Below, piece by piece: positions 24,989 to 33,344 of a stretch of 64,000 nt of DNA. Position 1 is the first letter of the stretch; each line of letters opens with the position of its first letter. The translations under genes were made by a program, and so were the position numbers. The notes under the pieces were generated by a model, which saw only the letters and a list, made by a program, of their open reading frames with translations, had not been told where the DNA came from and did no database searches. Location of the stretch: NCBI RefSeq assembly GCF_040529335.1, contig NZ_CP159534.1, forward strand, positions 186,001 to 250,000, written 5' to 3'. The stretch comes from Streptomyces sp. HUAS MG91. GTDB lineage: Bacteria > Actinomycetota > Actinomycetes > Streptomycetales > Streptomycetaceae.

Positions 24989-25026
24989 TCGATTGGCAAC
25001 ATAGTCCGCTTCTCCACGGAGGGTCA

Positions 25027-25773
25027 ATGGAAGCGAGCAAGCCCGCGAATTCCGTCGCCAAGGCGCTGCATGTGCTGCATGCGGTGGCCCGCGCCGACGG
25101 ACCGCACCGGCTGGGCGACATCGCGGAGCGCTCCGGGGTCCCGAAGGCGACCGCCCACCGGGTGCTGGCGACGCTCGTCGAGGAGGGGTACGTGGCGGCC
25201 GACGGCGAGGGGCGCTACGGCTGCGGCGTCCAGCTCCGCGCCCTGGCCGCCCAGGTCCTCGCGGACGACGCCGTGGGCATCGACGCCGTGCTGCGCGCCC
25301 TCCAGCAGCGCCTCGGGCAGGCCGTCCACCTGGCGGTGCTCAGCGGTGACCACGCGACGTACACGCACAAGGTCGACCCGGGACACGCCTACCGGATCGC
25401 GACCGACGTCGGGACGCCGCTCCCGCTGCACGCCACGGCCGCGGGCAAGGCCCTGCTCGCCCATCTGCCGCCGGGCGAGGCGGCGGACATCCTCGACCGG
25501 ACCGGCCTGCCCACGCGCACCCCGCGCACCCATACCGACCGCGCGGCGCTCGTCGAGGAGCTCGCCGCGATCCGCGCCGCCGGGTACGCGGTCGACTACG
25601 AGGAGGCGGACGAATCCATCTGCTCGCTCGCCGCGCCGGTGCTCGACGCCGACGGCACGGCGGTCGGCGCCGTCTCCGTCTCCTCGCTCACCTTCCTGGT
25701 CACCGAGGCCCAACTGCCCGGGTTCGCACCGGCCGTCCGGCAGGCGGCGCAGGACGTGTCACGGCGCCTGTGA
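25027..25773 (+). CDS. IclR-family regulator of the dga-like operon
   Basis: A 248-residue IclR protein: N-terminal winged helix (residues 5-65; SVAKALHVLHAVARADGPHRLGDIAERSGVPKATAHRVLATLVEEGY) and a C-terminal GAF-like effector domain (LPLHATAAGKALLAHLPP, ICSLAAPVLDADGTAVGAVSVS). It begins at ATG 25027 after GGAGGGTCA and is divergent from the nine-gene operon, so it very likely controls it in response to a pathway metabolite. Firmicute and enterobacterial relatives are usually under PTS-type activators, so an IclR switch is an actinobacterial replacement. Confidence 0.92.
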   Translation: MEASKPANSVAKALHVLHAVARADGPHRLGDIAERSGVPKATAHRVLATLVEEGYVAADGEGRYGCGVQLRALAAQVLADDAVGIDAVLRALQQRLGQAVHLAVLSGDHATYTHKVDPGHAYRIATDVGTPLPLHATAAGKALLAHLPPGEAADILDRTGLPTRTPRTHTDRAALVEELAAIRAAGYAVDYEEADESICSLAAPVLDADGTAVGAVSVSSLTFLVTEAQLPGFAPAVRQAAQDVSRRL

Positions 25774-25790
25774 CCTCCGGCCGGACATGC

Positions 25791-25823
25791 CGATGCCCGG
25801 CGGAGGGAATCCGCCGGGCATCG
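25791..25823. terminator. Bidirectional hairpin between IclR and GH1 genes
   Basis: Perfect 14-bp stem CGATGCCCGGCGGA / TCCGCCGGGCATCG with loop GGGAA, centred between the convergent stops at 25773 and 25841. Confidence 0.75.
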
Positions 25824-25840
25824 TTCACCGAAGCGTCCCG

Positions 25841-27220
25841 TCAGCCCCGGTGGGCGGCGATCAGCTTCCGGTACCAGTGGTAGCTGTCCTTCGGGGTGCG
25901 CTCCTGGGTGTCGTAGTCGACGCGGACGATGCCGAATCGCTTGGCATAGCCCAGCGCCCACTCGAAGTTGTCGAGCAGCGACCAGACGTAGTAGCCGCGC
26001 ACGTCGACGCCCGCGTCCATGGCGGTGCGCAGGGCGGTGAGGTGGTCGTGGAGGTACGTGACCCGGTCCGCGTCGTGGACGGCGCCGTCGGCGGCGACCT
26101 CGTCGTGCTCCGCGGTGCCGTTCTCGGTGATGTGGATCGGCGGCAGCGCGTCGCCGTAGCGCTCCTTGAGGCCGGTGAGCAGCTGGGTGAACGTCTCGGG
26201 GACGACCGGCCAGCCCATGGAGTTGCGCCGCACGTCGGGCCAGGGGCGCTCCGCGTACCGGTTGTCGGTGGCGACGCGGACGGCCGGGTCGGGCTCCCGG
26301 TGCGGGGCGTCGGCGACCAGGGTGGGCCGGTAGTAGTTGACGCCGAGGAAGTCCAGCGGCTGCGCGATGAGGTCGAGGTCGCCGTCGAGCCGGAAGTCCT
26401 GGCGGGTGATCAGCTCGCCCCAGGTGTCCTCGTCCGATGCGGGGTAGCGGCCCGCGAGGATCGGGTCGGTCCACACCAGGTTGTGCTGGGTGTCGGCGCG
26501 CAGCGCGGCGCCGCGGTCGGCGGCCGAGTCGGTGGCCGGGACGTTGAAGTCCGGGTTGAGGGTGATGCCGACCTCGCGCACCCCGGCCGCGCGCAGCTCC
26601 TTGACGGCGAGTCCGTGGCCGACGAGGAGATGGTGGGCCGCGGCGAGGGCGGGGGTGCCCTCCTGGGCGCCGGGCGCGTGCCGCCCCACCGAGTAGCCGA
26701 GGAACGCGCTGCACCAGGGCTCGTTGAGGGTGATCCAGCGCGGCACGCGGTCGGCGAGGTGCCCGGCCACGATCGCCGTGTACTCGGCGAACCGCTCGGC
26801 GGTCTCGCGCACCCGCCAGCCGCCACGGTCCTCCAGTGCCTGCGGCAGGTCCCAGTGGTAGAGGGTGGCGGCGGGCTCGATGCCCGCTTCCAGCAGCTCG
26901 TCGACGAGCCGCGAGTAGAAGTCCAGGCCCTTCTGGTTGGCCGGGCCCTGTCCCGTCGGCTGGATGCGCGGCCAGGCTATGGAGAAGCGGTAGGACTCGA
27001 CGCCGAGGTCGCGCAGCAGCGCCACGTCCTCGGGGTAGCGGTGGTAGTGGTCGCAGGCCACGTCGCCGGTGTCGCCGCCGTCCGTGCGGCCGGGCGTGTG
27101 GCTGTAGACGTCCCAGATGGACGGGCCGCGGCCGTCCTCGTTCGCCGCGCCCTCGATCTGGTAGGAGGCGGTGGCCGCGCCGAACACGAAGCCTTCGGGG
27201 AAAACGGGCAAGTCACTCAT
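25841..27220 (-). CDS. GH1 beta-glucosidase
   Basis: A 459-residue GH1 enzyme. Acid/base Glu167 is in WITLNEPW and the nucleophile Glu366 is in IHITENGTA. The N-terminal FVFGAATASYQIEGA and VNYYRPT are classic GH1 segments. No signal peptide, so it acts on oligosaccharides in the cytoplasm after ABC import. It is the last gene of the SBP-permease-permease-GH1 operon, 8 nt after the second permease. The alpha-xylosidase and XylAB nearby suggest that its substrates are xylose-decorated gluco-oligosaccharides. Confidence 0.93.
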   Translation of the reverse strand: MSDLPVFPEGFVFGAATASYQIEGAANEDGRGPSIWDVYSHTPGRTDGGDTGDVACDHYHRYPEDVALLRDLGVESYRFSIAWPRIQPTGQGPANQKGLDFYSRLVDELLEAGIEPAATLYHWDLPQALEDRGGWRVRETAERFAEYTAIVAGHLADRVPRWITLNEPWCSAFLGYSVGRHAPGAQEGTPALAAAHHLLVGHGLAVKELRAAGVREVGITLNPDFNVPATDSAADRGAALRADTQHNLVWTDPILAGRYPASDEDTWGELITRQDFRLDGDLDLIAQPLDFLGVNYYRPTLVADAPHREPDPAVRVATDNRYAERPWPDVRRNSMGWPVVPETFTQLLTGLKERYGDALPPIHITENGTAEHDEVAADGAVHDADRVTYLHDHLTALRTAMDAGVDVRGYYVWSLLDNFEWALGYAKRFGIVRVDYDTQERTPKDSYHWYRKLIAAHRG

Positions 27221-27228
27221 GGAAAGCC

Positions 27229-28059
27229 TTACTTGACGGATCCGCCGGTGATACCGGCAGCAATGTACTTCTGGGCGAGGACGAGCAGCACGGCGGCCGG
27301 GATCGCCGACAGGACGGACGCGGCCATGACGGAGCCCCAGTCGCCGACGTGGGCGCCGATGTACTGGTAGATGCCGAGCGTGACGGGCTTGACGTCGTCG
27401 GTGGTGTTGAGCGTGAGGGCGAACATGAAGTCGCTCCACGCGTACAGGAAGGAGAACAGGCCTGCCGTGATCAGCGAGTTGCGGCTCATCGGCAGCACGA
27501 CCTGGACGAACGTGCGCAGCTTGCCCGCGCCGTCGACCTCGGCCGCCTCGATGACCTCCTTGGGGATGGCCACCATGAACGAGCGCATCAGGACGATGGC
27601 GAAGGGGATGCCGAGCGAGGCGTCGGCGAGCATCAGGCCGAAGTAGGAGTTGACCAGGCCGAGATCGACGTACGCGCTGTAGAGGGCGTTGGCGATGACG
27701 ATGCCCGGCACCATCTGCGTGATGAGCGTGCCGAAGACGATGGACTTGGTGCCCGGCAGCCGGAACTGGGCGAGCCCGTACGCGGCCGGCGCGGCGACCG
27801 CCAGACAGATGACGACGGCGCCGAGCGCGACGGCGAGCGAGGTCAGCAGGTGGGCGCCCTGCTCGCTGATGGCGGAGGAGAAGCCGGACAGGTCGAGCGA
27901 GTGCGGCACGGGCGAGACGTCGAGGAGTCCCGACTCGGGCTGGAGCGCCGTGTTGATCATCCAGTACAGCGGGAACAGCATCACGAGCAGGATGACGACG
28001 CCGGCGACGGTGGCGCCCCAGCGGCGCTTCGGTCCGTTGGTCGCGGAGGCGGTTGCCAT
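27229..28059 (-). CDS. Sugar ABC transporter permease (MalG type)
   Basis: A 276-residue permease with six transmembrane segments and the EAA loop (EVIEAAEVDGAGKLRTFVQVVLPMSRNSL) that contacts the ATPase. It is the second inner-membrane subunit of a carbohydrate importer. The ATG at 28059 follows the first permease stop by 5 nt. No ATPase gene is in the operon; as in most streptomycete sugar ABC systems, a shared MsiK-type ATPase is presumably supplied in trans. Confidence 0.93.
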   Translation of the reverse strand: MATASATNGPKRRWGATVAGVVILLVMLFPLYWMINTALQPESGLLDVSPVPHSLDLSGFSSAISEQGAHLLTSLAVALGAVVICLAVAAPAAYGLAQFRLPGTKSIVFGTLITQMVPGIVIANALYSAYVDLGLVNSYFGLMLADASLGIPFAIVLMRSFMVAIPKEVIEAAEVDGAGKLRTFVQVVLPMSRNSLITAGLFSFLYAWSDFMFALTLNTTDDVKPVTLGIYQYIGAHVGDWGSVMAASVLSAIPAAVLLVLAQKYIAAGITGGSVK

Positions 28060-28064
28060 GCCGG

Positions 28065-29015
28065 TCACTTCCCCTCGGAGCGGTTGGCCCGCAGGTAGAA
28101 CACCGCGAAGACGGCGGAGATCAGGATCAGGATGTTGCCGACGACGGCGCCCGCGCCGAAGTCGAGCTGGACGAAGGAGTTCTGGTACGTGAGCGTGCCG
28201 AGCGTCTGCGTGGAGTCGGCGGGCCCGCCGTCGGTCAGGGCCAGGATCAGGTCGAGGATCTTCACCGTCGACATGAAGCCGAGCACGAGGACGACCGTGA
28301 TGACGGGCTTCAGCAGCGGCAGCGTGATGGAGCGGAAGGTGCGCCAGGCGGAGGCGCCGTCCAGGGACGCGGCCTCGTACAGCTCCTTGGGGATCTCCTG
28401 GAGTCCGCCGTAGAGGATCACCATGTTGAACGGGATGCCGATCCAGATGTTCACCATGATCACGGAGAACAGGGCCATGCCGGGGCTGGTCAGCCACGGG
28501 GTGTGGCCGCCGAGGCCGAGGGTGTCGAGGAAGGAGTTCAGGACGCCCGTGTCCTGGTCGAGGATGCGGCGCCAGACGATGCCGGAGACGACCATGGGGA
28601 CGAGCCAGGGCAGCAGGATCAGCGAGCGCAGGAACCCGTTGAGGGGGAACCGCTTCGTGAAGAAGACGGCGAGCGCGAGGCCGATGCCGAACTGGCCGAT
28701 CAGCGAGCCGATGGTGAAGACGATGGTGTGCCAGAGCGCCTTGCCGAAGAGGTCGTCGTGGAAGACCTTGCTCCAGTTGTCGGTGCCGTTGAAGGGCGAC
28801 TTGCCGTCGAAGAACGTGGACGGCGAGAAGTCCTGGAAGCTCATCACGACGTTGCGGACGAGCGGGTAGCCGAAGAACAGCAGCATGAAGACGACGGCGG
28901 GGGCGATGAAGCCCCACTGGGAGAGTCTGCGGCGGCGCCGCGTGTCGCGCTTCTTCACCGGGGTGGCGGGGGCCGGCCGGGTGGCGGGGGCGGCGGAGGC
29001 CGTGGTGGTCGACAT
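28065..29015 (-). CDS. Sugar ABC transporter permease (MalF type)
   Basis: A 316-residue six-helix permease starting ATG 29015 with a basic N-terminal tail (VKKRDTRRRRRLSQWGFIAPAVV). Its EAA motif is ELYEAASLDGASAWRTFRSITLPLL. It pairs with the MalG-type subunit and the lipoprotein upstream in the same operon; the gap to the lipoprotein stop is 14 nt. Confidence 0.93.
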   Translation of the reverse strand: MSTTTASAAPATRPAPATPVKKRDTRRRRRLSQWGFIAPAVVFMLLFFGYPLVRNVVMSFQDFSPSTFFDGKSPFNGTDNWSKVFHDDLFGKALWHTIVFTIGSLIGQFGIGLALAVFFTKRFPLNGFLRSLILLPWLVPMVVSGIVWRRILDQDTGVLNSFLDTLGLGGHTPWLTSPGMALFSVIMVNIWIGIPFNMVILYGGLQEIPKELYEAASLDGASAWRTFRSITLPLLKPVITVVLVLGFMSTVKILDLILALTDGGPADSTQTLGTLTYQNSFVQLDFGAGAVVGNILILISAVFAVFYLRANRSEGK

Positions 29016-29029
29016 GTTCGTGATACCCC

Positions 29030-30256
29030 TCAGTTCCCGCTCGTGGCGCGCGCCTGCGCCTTCTTCAGCGCGTCGGCGCTGTTCTGGCCGGTGAGCGCGG
29101 ACTGGAAGGCGCTCTGGAGGGCCAGCGACACGGACGACCAGCCTGCTCCGACCTTCGCGGTGCGCGAGCGGGCGGTGGCCACCTGGTCGGCGAGCGCGTC
29201 GAGTTCGGGCACTTCCTTGCGCCAGACGGCGGCCGCCTTCTCGTTCGCGGGCACCATCCAGCTGTTGCGCGCGTAGGTGATCTGCTCCTTCTCGGAGGAC
29301 ATGCACCCGATGATCTTCGCGGCGGTCTTCTCGCGGGCCGTGTCGTCCGTCCTGGGGACGGTGAGGACGGCGCCGCCGAGCGGACCGACGGAGTCGTCGC
29401 CGGCCCGGGGCACCGGGATCTGCGCGATGCCCCAGTGCAGGGACTTCTTGGTGTTGAGCGTCTCGACCTGCCAGGGACCGTTGATCATCATCGCGGCGTT
29501 GCCGGCCATGAACTGGTCGTTGACGTCGGCCTGCGTCCAGTTGACCGTCGACTTGGACAGCGAGCCGTCCTTGAGGAGGCCCTTCCAGTAGTCGAGGGCG
29601 TCGGCGACCTGCTTGCTGTCGAGGTCGGTCTCGTCGCCGCCGTTGGACCACATGAACGGGGTGAACTGGAAGACGCCGTCCTCGGCGCCGCCCGCGCTCA
29701 GGGCGATGCCGTACTGCTTGCCCCGGGTGAGCTTCTTCGCGGTCTCCTGCATCTCGGCCCAGGTGGTGGGGACCGCGAGGCCGGCCTTCTTCAGGACGTC
29801 CTTGTTGTAGAAGAGGGCGAGGGTGTTCACCGTGCGCGCGGCGCCGTAGTACGTGCCCTTGTAGGAGCCGAAGTCGACGATGCCCTTCGGGATGTCCTGC
29901 GTGGACAGCCCGAGCGACTTCAGGTCGACCAGGCCTCCCGCCTCGGCGAACGTCGGCATCTCGGAGGCGTCGAACTGGATGACGTCCGGGAGCGACTTCG
30001 ACGACGCCATCCGCAGCGACTTCGTCATGACCTGTGAGGCCGGGACGCTCTGCTGCTCGATGGTGATCCCCAGCCGGGCGCTGCACCGCTTCAGGGTGGC
30101 GGCGTCCCAGCCGTGGTAGGAGTCGTCGGTCGAGGAGTTGAGGACGGTGTAGACGTCGTCGTCGCGCTGGCTGCCGCAGCCCGCGAGTGCCGCGGAGGCG
30201 ACGAGGACGGAGACAACGGTGAGCGGGATCACGGCCCGCCGGCGTGCTGCTGTCAC
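29030..30256 (-). CDS. Sugar ABC transporter substrate-binding lipoprotein
   Basis: A 408-residue extracellular solute-binding protein of family 1. A lipoprotein signal is clear: MTAARRRAV, hydrophobic core, and lipobox ALAGC with Cys27 as the lipid-anchored residue. Mid-protein segments such as LPDVIQFDASEMPTFAEAGGLVDL and GAAMMINGPWQVET-type sequence are characteristic. It delivers an oligosaccharide, probably a xylose-containing one given the flanking genes. The first gene of the transporter operon, it follows xylA by 129 nt. Confidence 0.93.
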   Translation of the reverse strand: MTAARRRAVIPLTVVSVLVASAALAGCGSQRDDDVYTVLNSSTDDSYHGWDAATLKRCSARLGITIEQQSVPASQVMTKSLRMASSKSLPDVIQFDASEMPTFAEAGGLVDLKSLGLSTQDIPKGIVDFGSYKGTYYGAARTVNTLALFYNKDVLKKAGLAVPTTWAEMQETAKKLTRGKQYGIALSAGGAEDGVFQFTPFMWSNGGDETDLDSKQVADALDYWKGLLKDGSLSKSTVNWTQADVNDQFMAGNAAMMINGPWQVETLNTKKSLHWGIAQIPVPRAGDDSVGPLGGAVLTVPRTDDTAREKTAAKIIGCMSSEKEQITYARNSWMVPANEKAAAVWRKEVPELDALADQVATARSRTAKVGAGWSSVSLALQSAFQSALTGQNSADALKKAQARATSGN

Positions 30257-30290
30257 GGTGGTTGCCCTTGCATGGGGAGGGGTGGCCGGC

Positions 30291-30316
30291 CCGGCGGAAC
30301 GCCCGTGTTCCGCCGG
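30291..30316 (-). terminator. Intercistronic hairpin between xylA and the binding-protein gene
   Basis: Perfect 10-bp stem CCGGCGGAAC / GTTCCGCCGG with loop GCCCGT, in the 129-nt gap between the xylA stop (30386) and the binding-protein start (30256). It may be a partial terminator or an mRNA-stabilising element; no U-tract. Confidence 0.55.
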
Positions 30317-30385
30317 GGATCGCTGCGCGGGGCGTACGGGTCCGGCCAGGCCGTACGCGGGGAACGGGCGAGGTGCCCGGGGTGC

Positions 30386-31555
30386 TCAGCGGGCGCCGAG
30401 CAGGTGGTCCATCGCGAGCTGGTCGAGCCGTTCGAAGGCCATCGAGCGCTTGGCGGCGGCCTCCACGTCGAACTCCTCGAAGGCGCTCTTGTCGGCGAGC
30501 AGCGCCGAGAGGCCGTCGGCCGCGGTGGGCTGCGCGAGCTGGTCGAGACGCGAGTCGAGCAGCGCCGTCCGCACCTCGGGGTCGGCGCGGAAGGCCGCGG
30601 CGCGCTCCTTGAGGATCAGGTAGTTGCGCATGCAGTTCTTGGCGGACTCCCACACGCCGTCGAAGCCGTCGGTGCGCACCGGCTTGAAGTCGAAGTGGCG
30701 CGGGCCCGCGTAGTCGGAGTTCTCCAGCAGGTCCACCAGCCAGAACGCCTGGCGCACGTCACCGGCGCCGAACCGGAAGTCCTGGTCGTACTTGATGCCG
30801 GTCTGGCCGTTGAGGTCGATGTGGAAGAGCTTGCCCGCCCACAGGGCCTGGGCGATGCCGTGCGGGAAGTTGAGTCCCGCCATCTGCTCGTGGCCGACTT
30901 CGGGGTTCACGCCGACGAGTTCGGGGCGCTCCAGGCGCTCGATGAAGGCGAGGGCGTGGCCGATGGTGGGCAGGAGGATGTCGCCGCGCGGCTCGTTGGG
31001 CTTGGGCTCGATGGCGAACTTCAGGTCGTAGCCCTGCTCGACGACGTAGTCGCCCAGGAGGTCGAAGGCCTCCTTCATGCGGTCGAGGGCGTCCCGGACG
31101 TCCTTGGCGCCACCGGACTCGGCGCCCTCGCGGCCGCCCCACGCGACGTACGTCTGCGCGCCGAGCTCGGCGGCGAGATCGATGTTGCGGATCGTCTTGC
31201 GCAGCGCGTAGCGGCGCACGTCGCGGTCGTTGGCGGTGAAGCCGCCGTCCTTGAAGACCGGGTGGGTGAAGAGGTTCGTGGTGGCCATCGGGACGGCCAT
31301 GCCCGTCTCGTCGAGCGCGGCGCGGAACCGCTTGACGATCGCCTCGCGCTCGGCGTCGGTGGAGCCGAAGGGGATGAGGTCGTCGTCGTGGAACGTGACG
31401 CCGTACGCGCCGAGTTCGGACAGCCGCCGCACCGACTCGACGGGGTCGAGAGCGGGGCGCGTGGCGTCACCGAACGGGTCGTTGCCCCGCCAGCCCACGG
31501 TCCACAGACCGAACGTGAACTTGTCTTCAGGGGTGGGGGTGAATCCGCCGGACAT
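30386..31555 (-). CDS. xylA: Xylose isomerase
   Basis: A 389-residue class I xylose isomerase of the actinomycete type, converting D-xylose to D-xylulose. The catalytic His56 and Asp59 lie in [12 protein letters not shown]; metal and substrate residues occur in [22 protein letters not shown] and FHIDLNGQ. The length matches the well-studied Streptomyces enzymes. It is divergent from xylB; both promoters share a 29-bp direct repeat. It may be transcribed alone or with the downstream ABC/GH1 genes (129-nt gap with a hairpin). Confidence 0.97.
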   Translation of the reverse strand: MSGGFTPTPEDKFTFGLWTVGWRGNDPFGDATRPALDPVESVRRLSELGAYGVTFHDDDLIPFGSTDAEREAIVKRFRAALDETGMAVPMATTNLFTHPVFKDGGFTANDRDVRRYALRKTIRNIDLAAELGAQTYVAWGGREGAESGGAKDVRDALDRMKEAFDLLGDYVVEQGYDLKFAIEPKPNEPRGDILLPTIGHALAFIERLERPELVGVNPEVGHEQMAGLNFPHGIAQALWAGKLFHIDLNGQTGIKYDQDFRFGAGDVRQAFWLVDLLENSDYAGPRHFDFKPVRTDGFDGVWESAKNCMRNYLILKERAAAFRADPEVRTALLDSRLDQLAQPTAADGLSALLADKSAFEEFDVEAAAKRSMAFERLDQLAMDHLLGAR

Positions 31556-31577
31556 GGTGCCGTCCTTGGGTCGATCG

Positions 31578-31606
31578 TTTGTTTTCTGACATGACTAATA
31601 CGTCAT
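31578..31606. promoter_or_regulatory. xylAB direct-repeat operator, xylA side
   Basis: A 29-nt element TTTGTTTTyTG...CnAATrCGTCAT, matching the xylB-side copy at 20 of 29 positions in the same orientation. It includes the dyad ATGAC-TAATAC-GTCAT (31591-31606), which a ROK or LacI-type xylose repressor could bind. It lies 22-51 nt upstream of the xylA start. Confidence 0.55.
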
Positions 31607-31723
31607 TCGGCCGCTCGGCGCCAGACCCGACGGCGAAACTCACACCGCACAGATCGGCAACGACCCGCTGATCCAGCGAATCGAAGCGCTTGCGCCACAT
31701 CACACCCCGAAGCCTCTTGTTCT

Positions 31724-31752
31724 TTTGTTTTTTGTACGATCAAATGCGTCAT
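31724..31752. promoter_or_regulatory. xylAB direct-repeat operator, xylB side
   Basis: The second copy, TTTGTTTTTTG...CAAATGCGTCAT, lies 75-104 nt upstream of the xylB start. Both elements are notably AT-rich for this genome, as expected for the divergent promoters themselves. Confidence 0.55.
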
Positions 31753-31827
31753 ACAAGCGCTTTGACCCGAGGTCGGCTTCCCGGCGCGGGCAGGATCACC
31801 AACACGTTGAAGGGGTGAGGGGGCTTC

Positions 31828-33288
31828 ATGGCCGTCGTGATCGGCGTGGACAGCTCCACGCAGTCCACCAAGGCAGCCGTCACGGACGCCGCCACCGGCC
31901 GGATCCTCGCCGTGGGCCGGGCCCCGCACGTGGTCACCGGTGAGCACGGCGCCCGCGAGACCGACCCGGACGTGTGGTGGTGGGCGCTGCGCGACGCGGT
32001 CGCGAACGGGCTCAAGGAGGCGGACATCGCCCCGGAGGCCGTCACCGGCATCGCCGTCGCCGGCCAGCAGCACGGTCTCGTCGTGCTCGACGCGGACGGC
32101 CGCCCGCTGCGCCCGGCCGCTCTGTGGAACGACACCCGCTCCGCCCCGCAGGCCGCCGCGCTGACCGAGGAGTTCGGCGGCCCGGACGCCTGGCTCGCGC
32201 GCACCGGCTCCGTACCGGTCGCCTCGCTCACCGCGACGAAGTGGCGCTGGCTGCGCGAGCACGAGCCGGCCCGCGCGGTCGCCGCCGTCCGGCTGCCGCA
32301 CGACTTCCTGACCGAGCGGCTGTGCGGGCAGGCGGTCACCGACCCCGGGGACGCCTCCGGGACCGGCTGGTACTCCACCGCCACCGGTGCCTACGATCCC
32401 GAGGTTCTCGACCTCCTCGGCCTGCGGCCCGAGCTGCTGCCCGCGGTCGCCGCGACCGGCGGCACCCGCGCCGGATCGCTGACCGCGCGGGCCGCGGCGG
32501 CGCTGGGCCTGCCCGAGGGCATCGCGGTGGCCGCGGGCACCGGCGACAACATGGCGGCAGCGGTGGGGCTCGGCCTCGGCGGCGCCGGCCTCCTGGACCA
32601 CCCGGTCGTCAGCCTCGGCACCTCCGGCACCGTGTTCACGGCCACCCGCACCCGTCCGGCCTCCCGGGACCTCGCCGGGTTCGCGGCGACCGACGGTACG
32701 TATCTGCCGCTGGCCTGCACCCTCAACTGCACGCTCGCCGTCGACAAGGTCGCAGCCCTGCTCGGCCTCGACCGCGAGGACGCCGAGCCCGGCGGCGGCG
32801 CCGTGCTCCTGCCGTACCTCGACGGAGAGCGCACCCCTGACCTGCCGCACGCCACGGGCCTGCTCACCGGCCTGCGGCACGCCACCAGCGGGCGGCAACT
32901 GCTCGGCGCCGCCTACGAGGGCGCCGTGTTCACCGTGCTGCGCGCCCTCGACGCACTGCTCCTGGCCTGCGGCCTCGACCCGGACGACCCCGAGATCGCC
33001 GCGCGCCCGCTGCGGCTGATCGGCGGCGGCGCCCGCGGCCGCACCTGGGTGGAGACGGTGCGCCGGCTGTCCGGACGGCCCGTGCTGCTGCCCGAGTCCG
33101 GCGAACTCGTCGCGCTCGGCGCCGCCGCGCTCGCCCGCGCCGCCGCCACCGGTCTCGACCCGGTCGCCGTCGCCACGCAGTGGGACACCGGGCGGGGCAC
33201 ACCGCTCCCGGCGGTGCCCCGCGACCAGGTGACCTGGAACCGGTTGGCCCAGGTGCTGGACGAGGCGACGCCCGCCCTGCTGACCTGA
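31828..33288 (+). CDS. xylB: Xylulokinase
   Basis: A 486-residue FGGY-family kinase phosphorylating D-xylulose to xylulose 5-phosphate. The N-terminal ATP-fold segment VIGVDSSTQSTKAAVTD, substrate-loop residues AVAGQQHGLVVLD and RPAALWNDTRS, DPGDASGTGWYS with catalytic Asp region, and the second-domain GTGDNMAAAVGLG and LGTSGTVF are all present. It begins at ATG 31828 after AAGGGGTGAGGG. The alpha-xylosidase follows 56 nt downstream on the same strand. Confidence 0.95.
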   Translation: MAVVIGVDSSTQSTKAAVTDAATGRILAVGRAPHVVTGEHGARETDPDVWWWALRDAVANGLKEADIAPEAVTGIAVAGQQHGLVVLDADGRPLRPAALWNDTRSAPQAAALTEEFGGPDAWLARTGSVPVASLTATKWRWLREHEPARAVAAVRLPHDFLTERLCGQAVTDPGDASGTGWYSTATGAYDPEVLDLLGLRPELLPAVAATGGTRAGSLTARAAAALGLPEGIAVAAGTGDNMAAAVGLGLGGAGLLDHPVVSLGTSGTVFTATRTRPASRDLAGFAATDGTYLPLACTLNCTLAVDKVAALLGLDREDAEPGGGAVLLPYLDGERTPDLPHATGLLTGLRHATSGRQLLGAAYEGAVFTVLRALDALLLACGLDPDDPEIAARPLRLIGGGARGRTWVETVRRLSGRPVLLPESGELVALGAAALARAAATGLDPVAVATQWDTGRGTPLPAVPRDQVTWNRLAQVLDEATPALLT

Positions 33289-33344
33289 ACCGCCCTCTGC
33301 GAACCGCGCACCATCCCGCACCACCCCGCACCCCAAGGAAGATG

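Noticed and set aside
25070..27370. 766-codon frame over IclR and antisense to GH1
   Set aside because: Shadow of two real genes; no recognisable domain.
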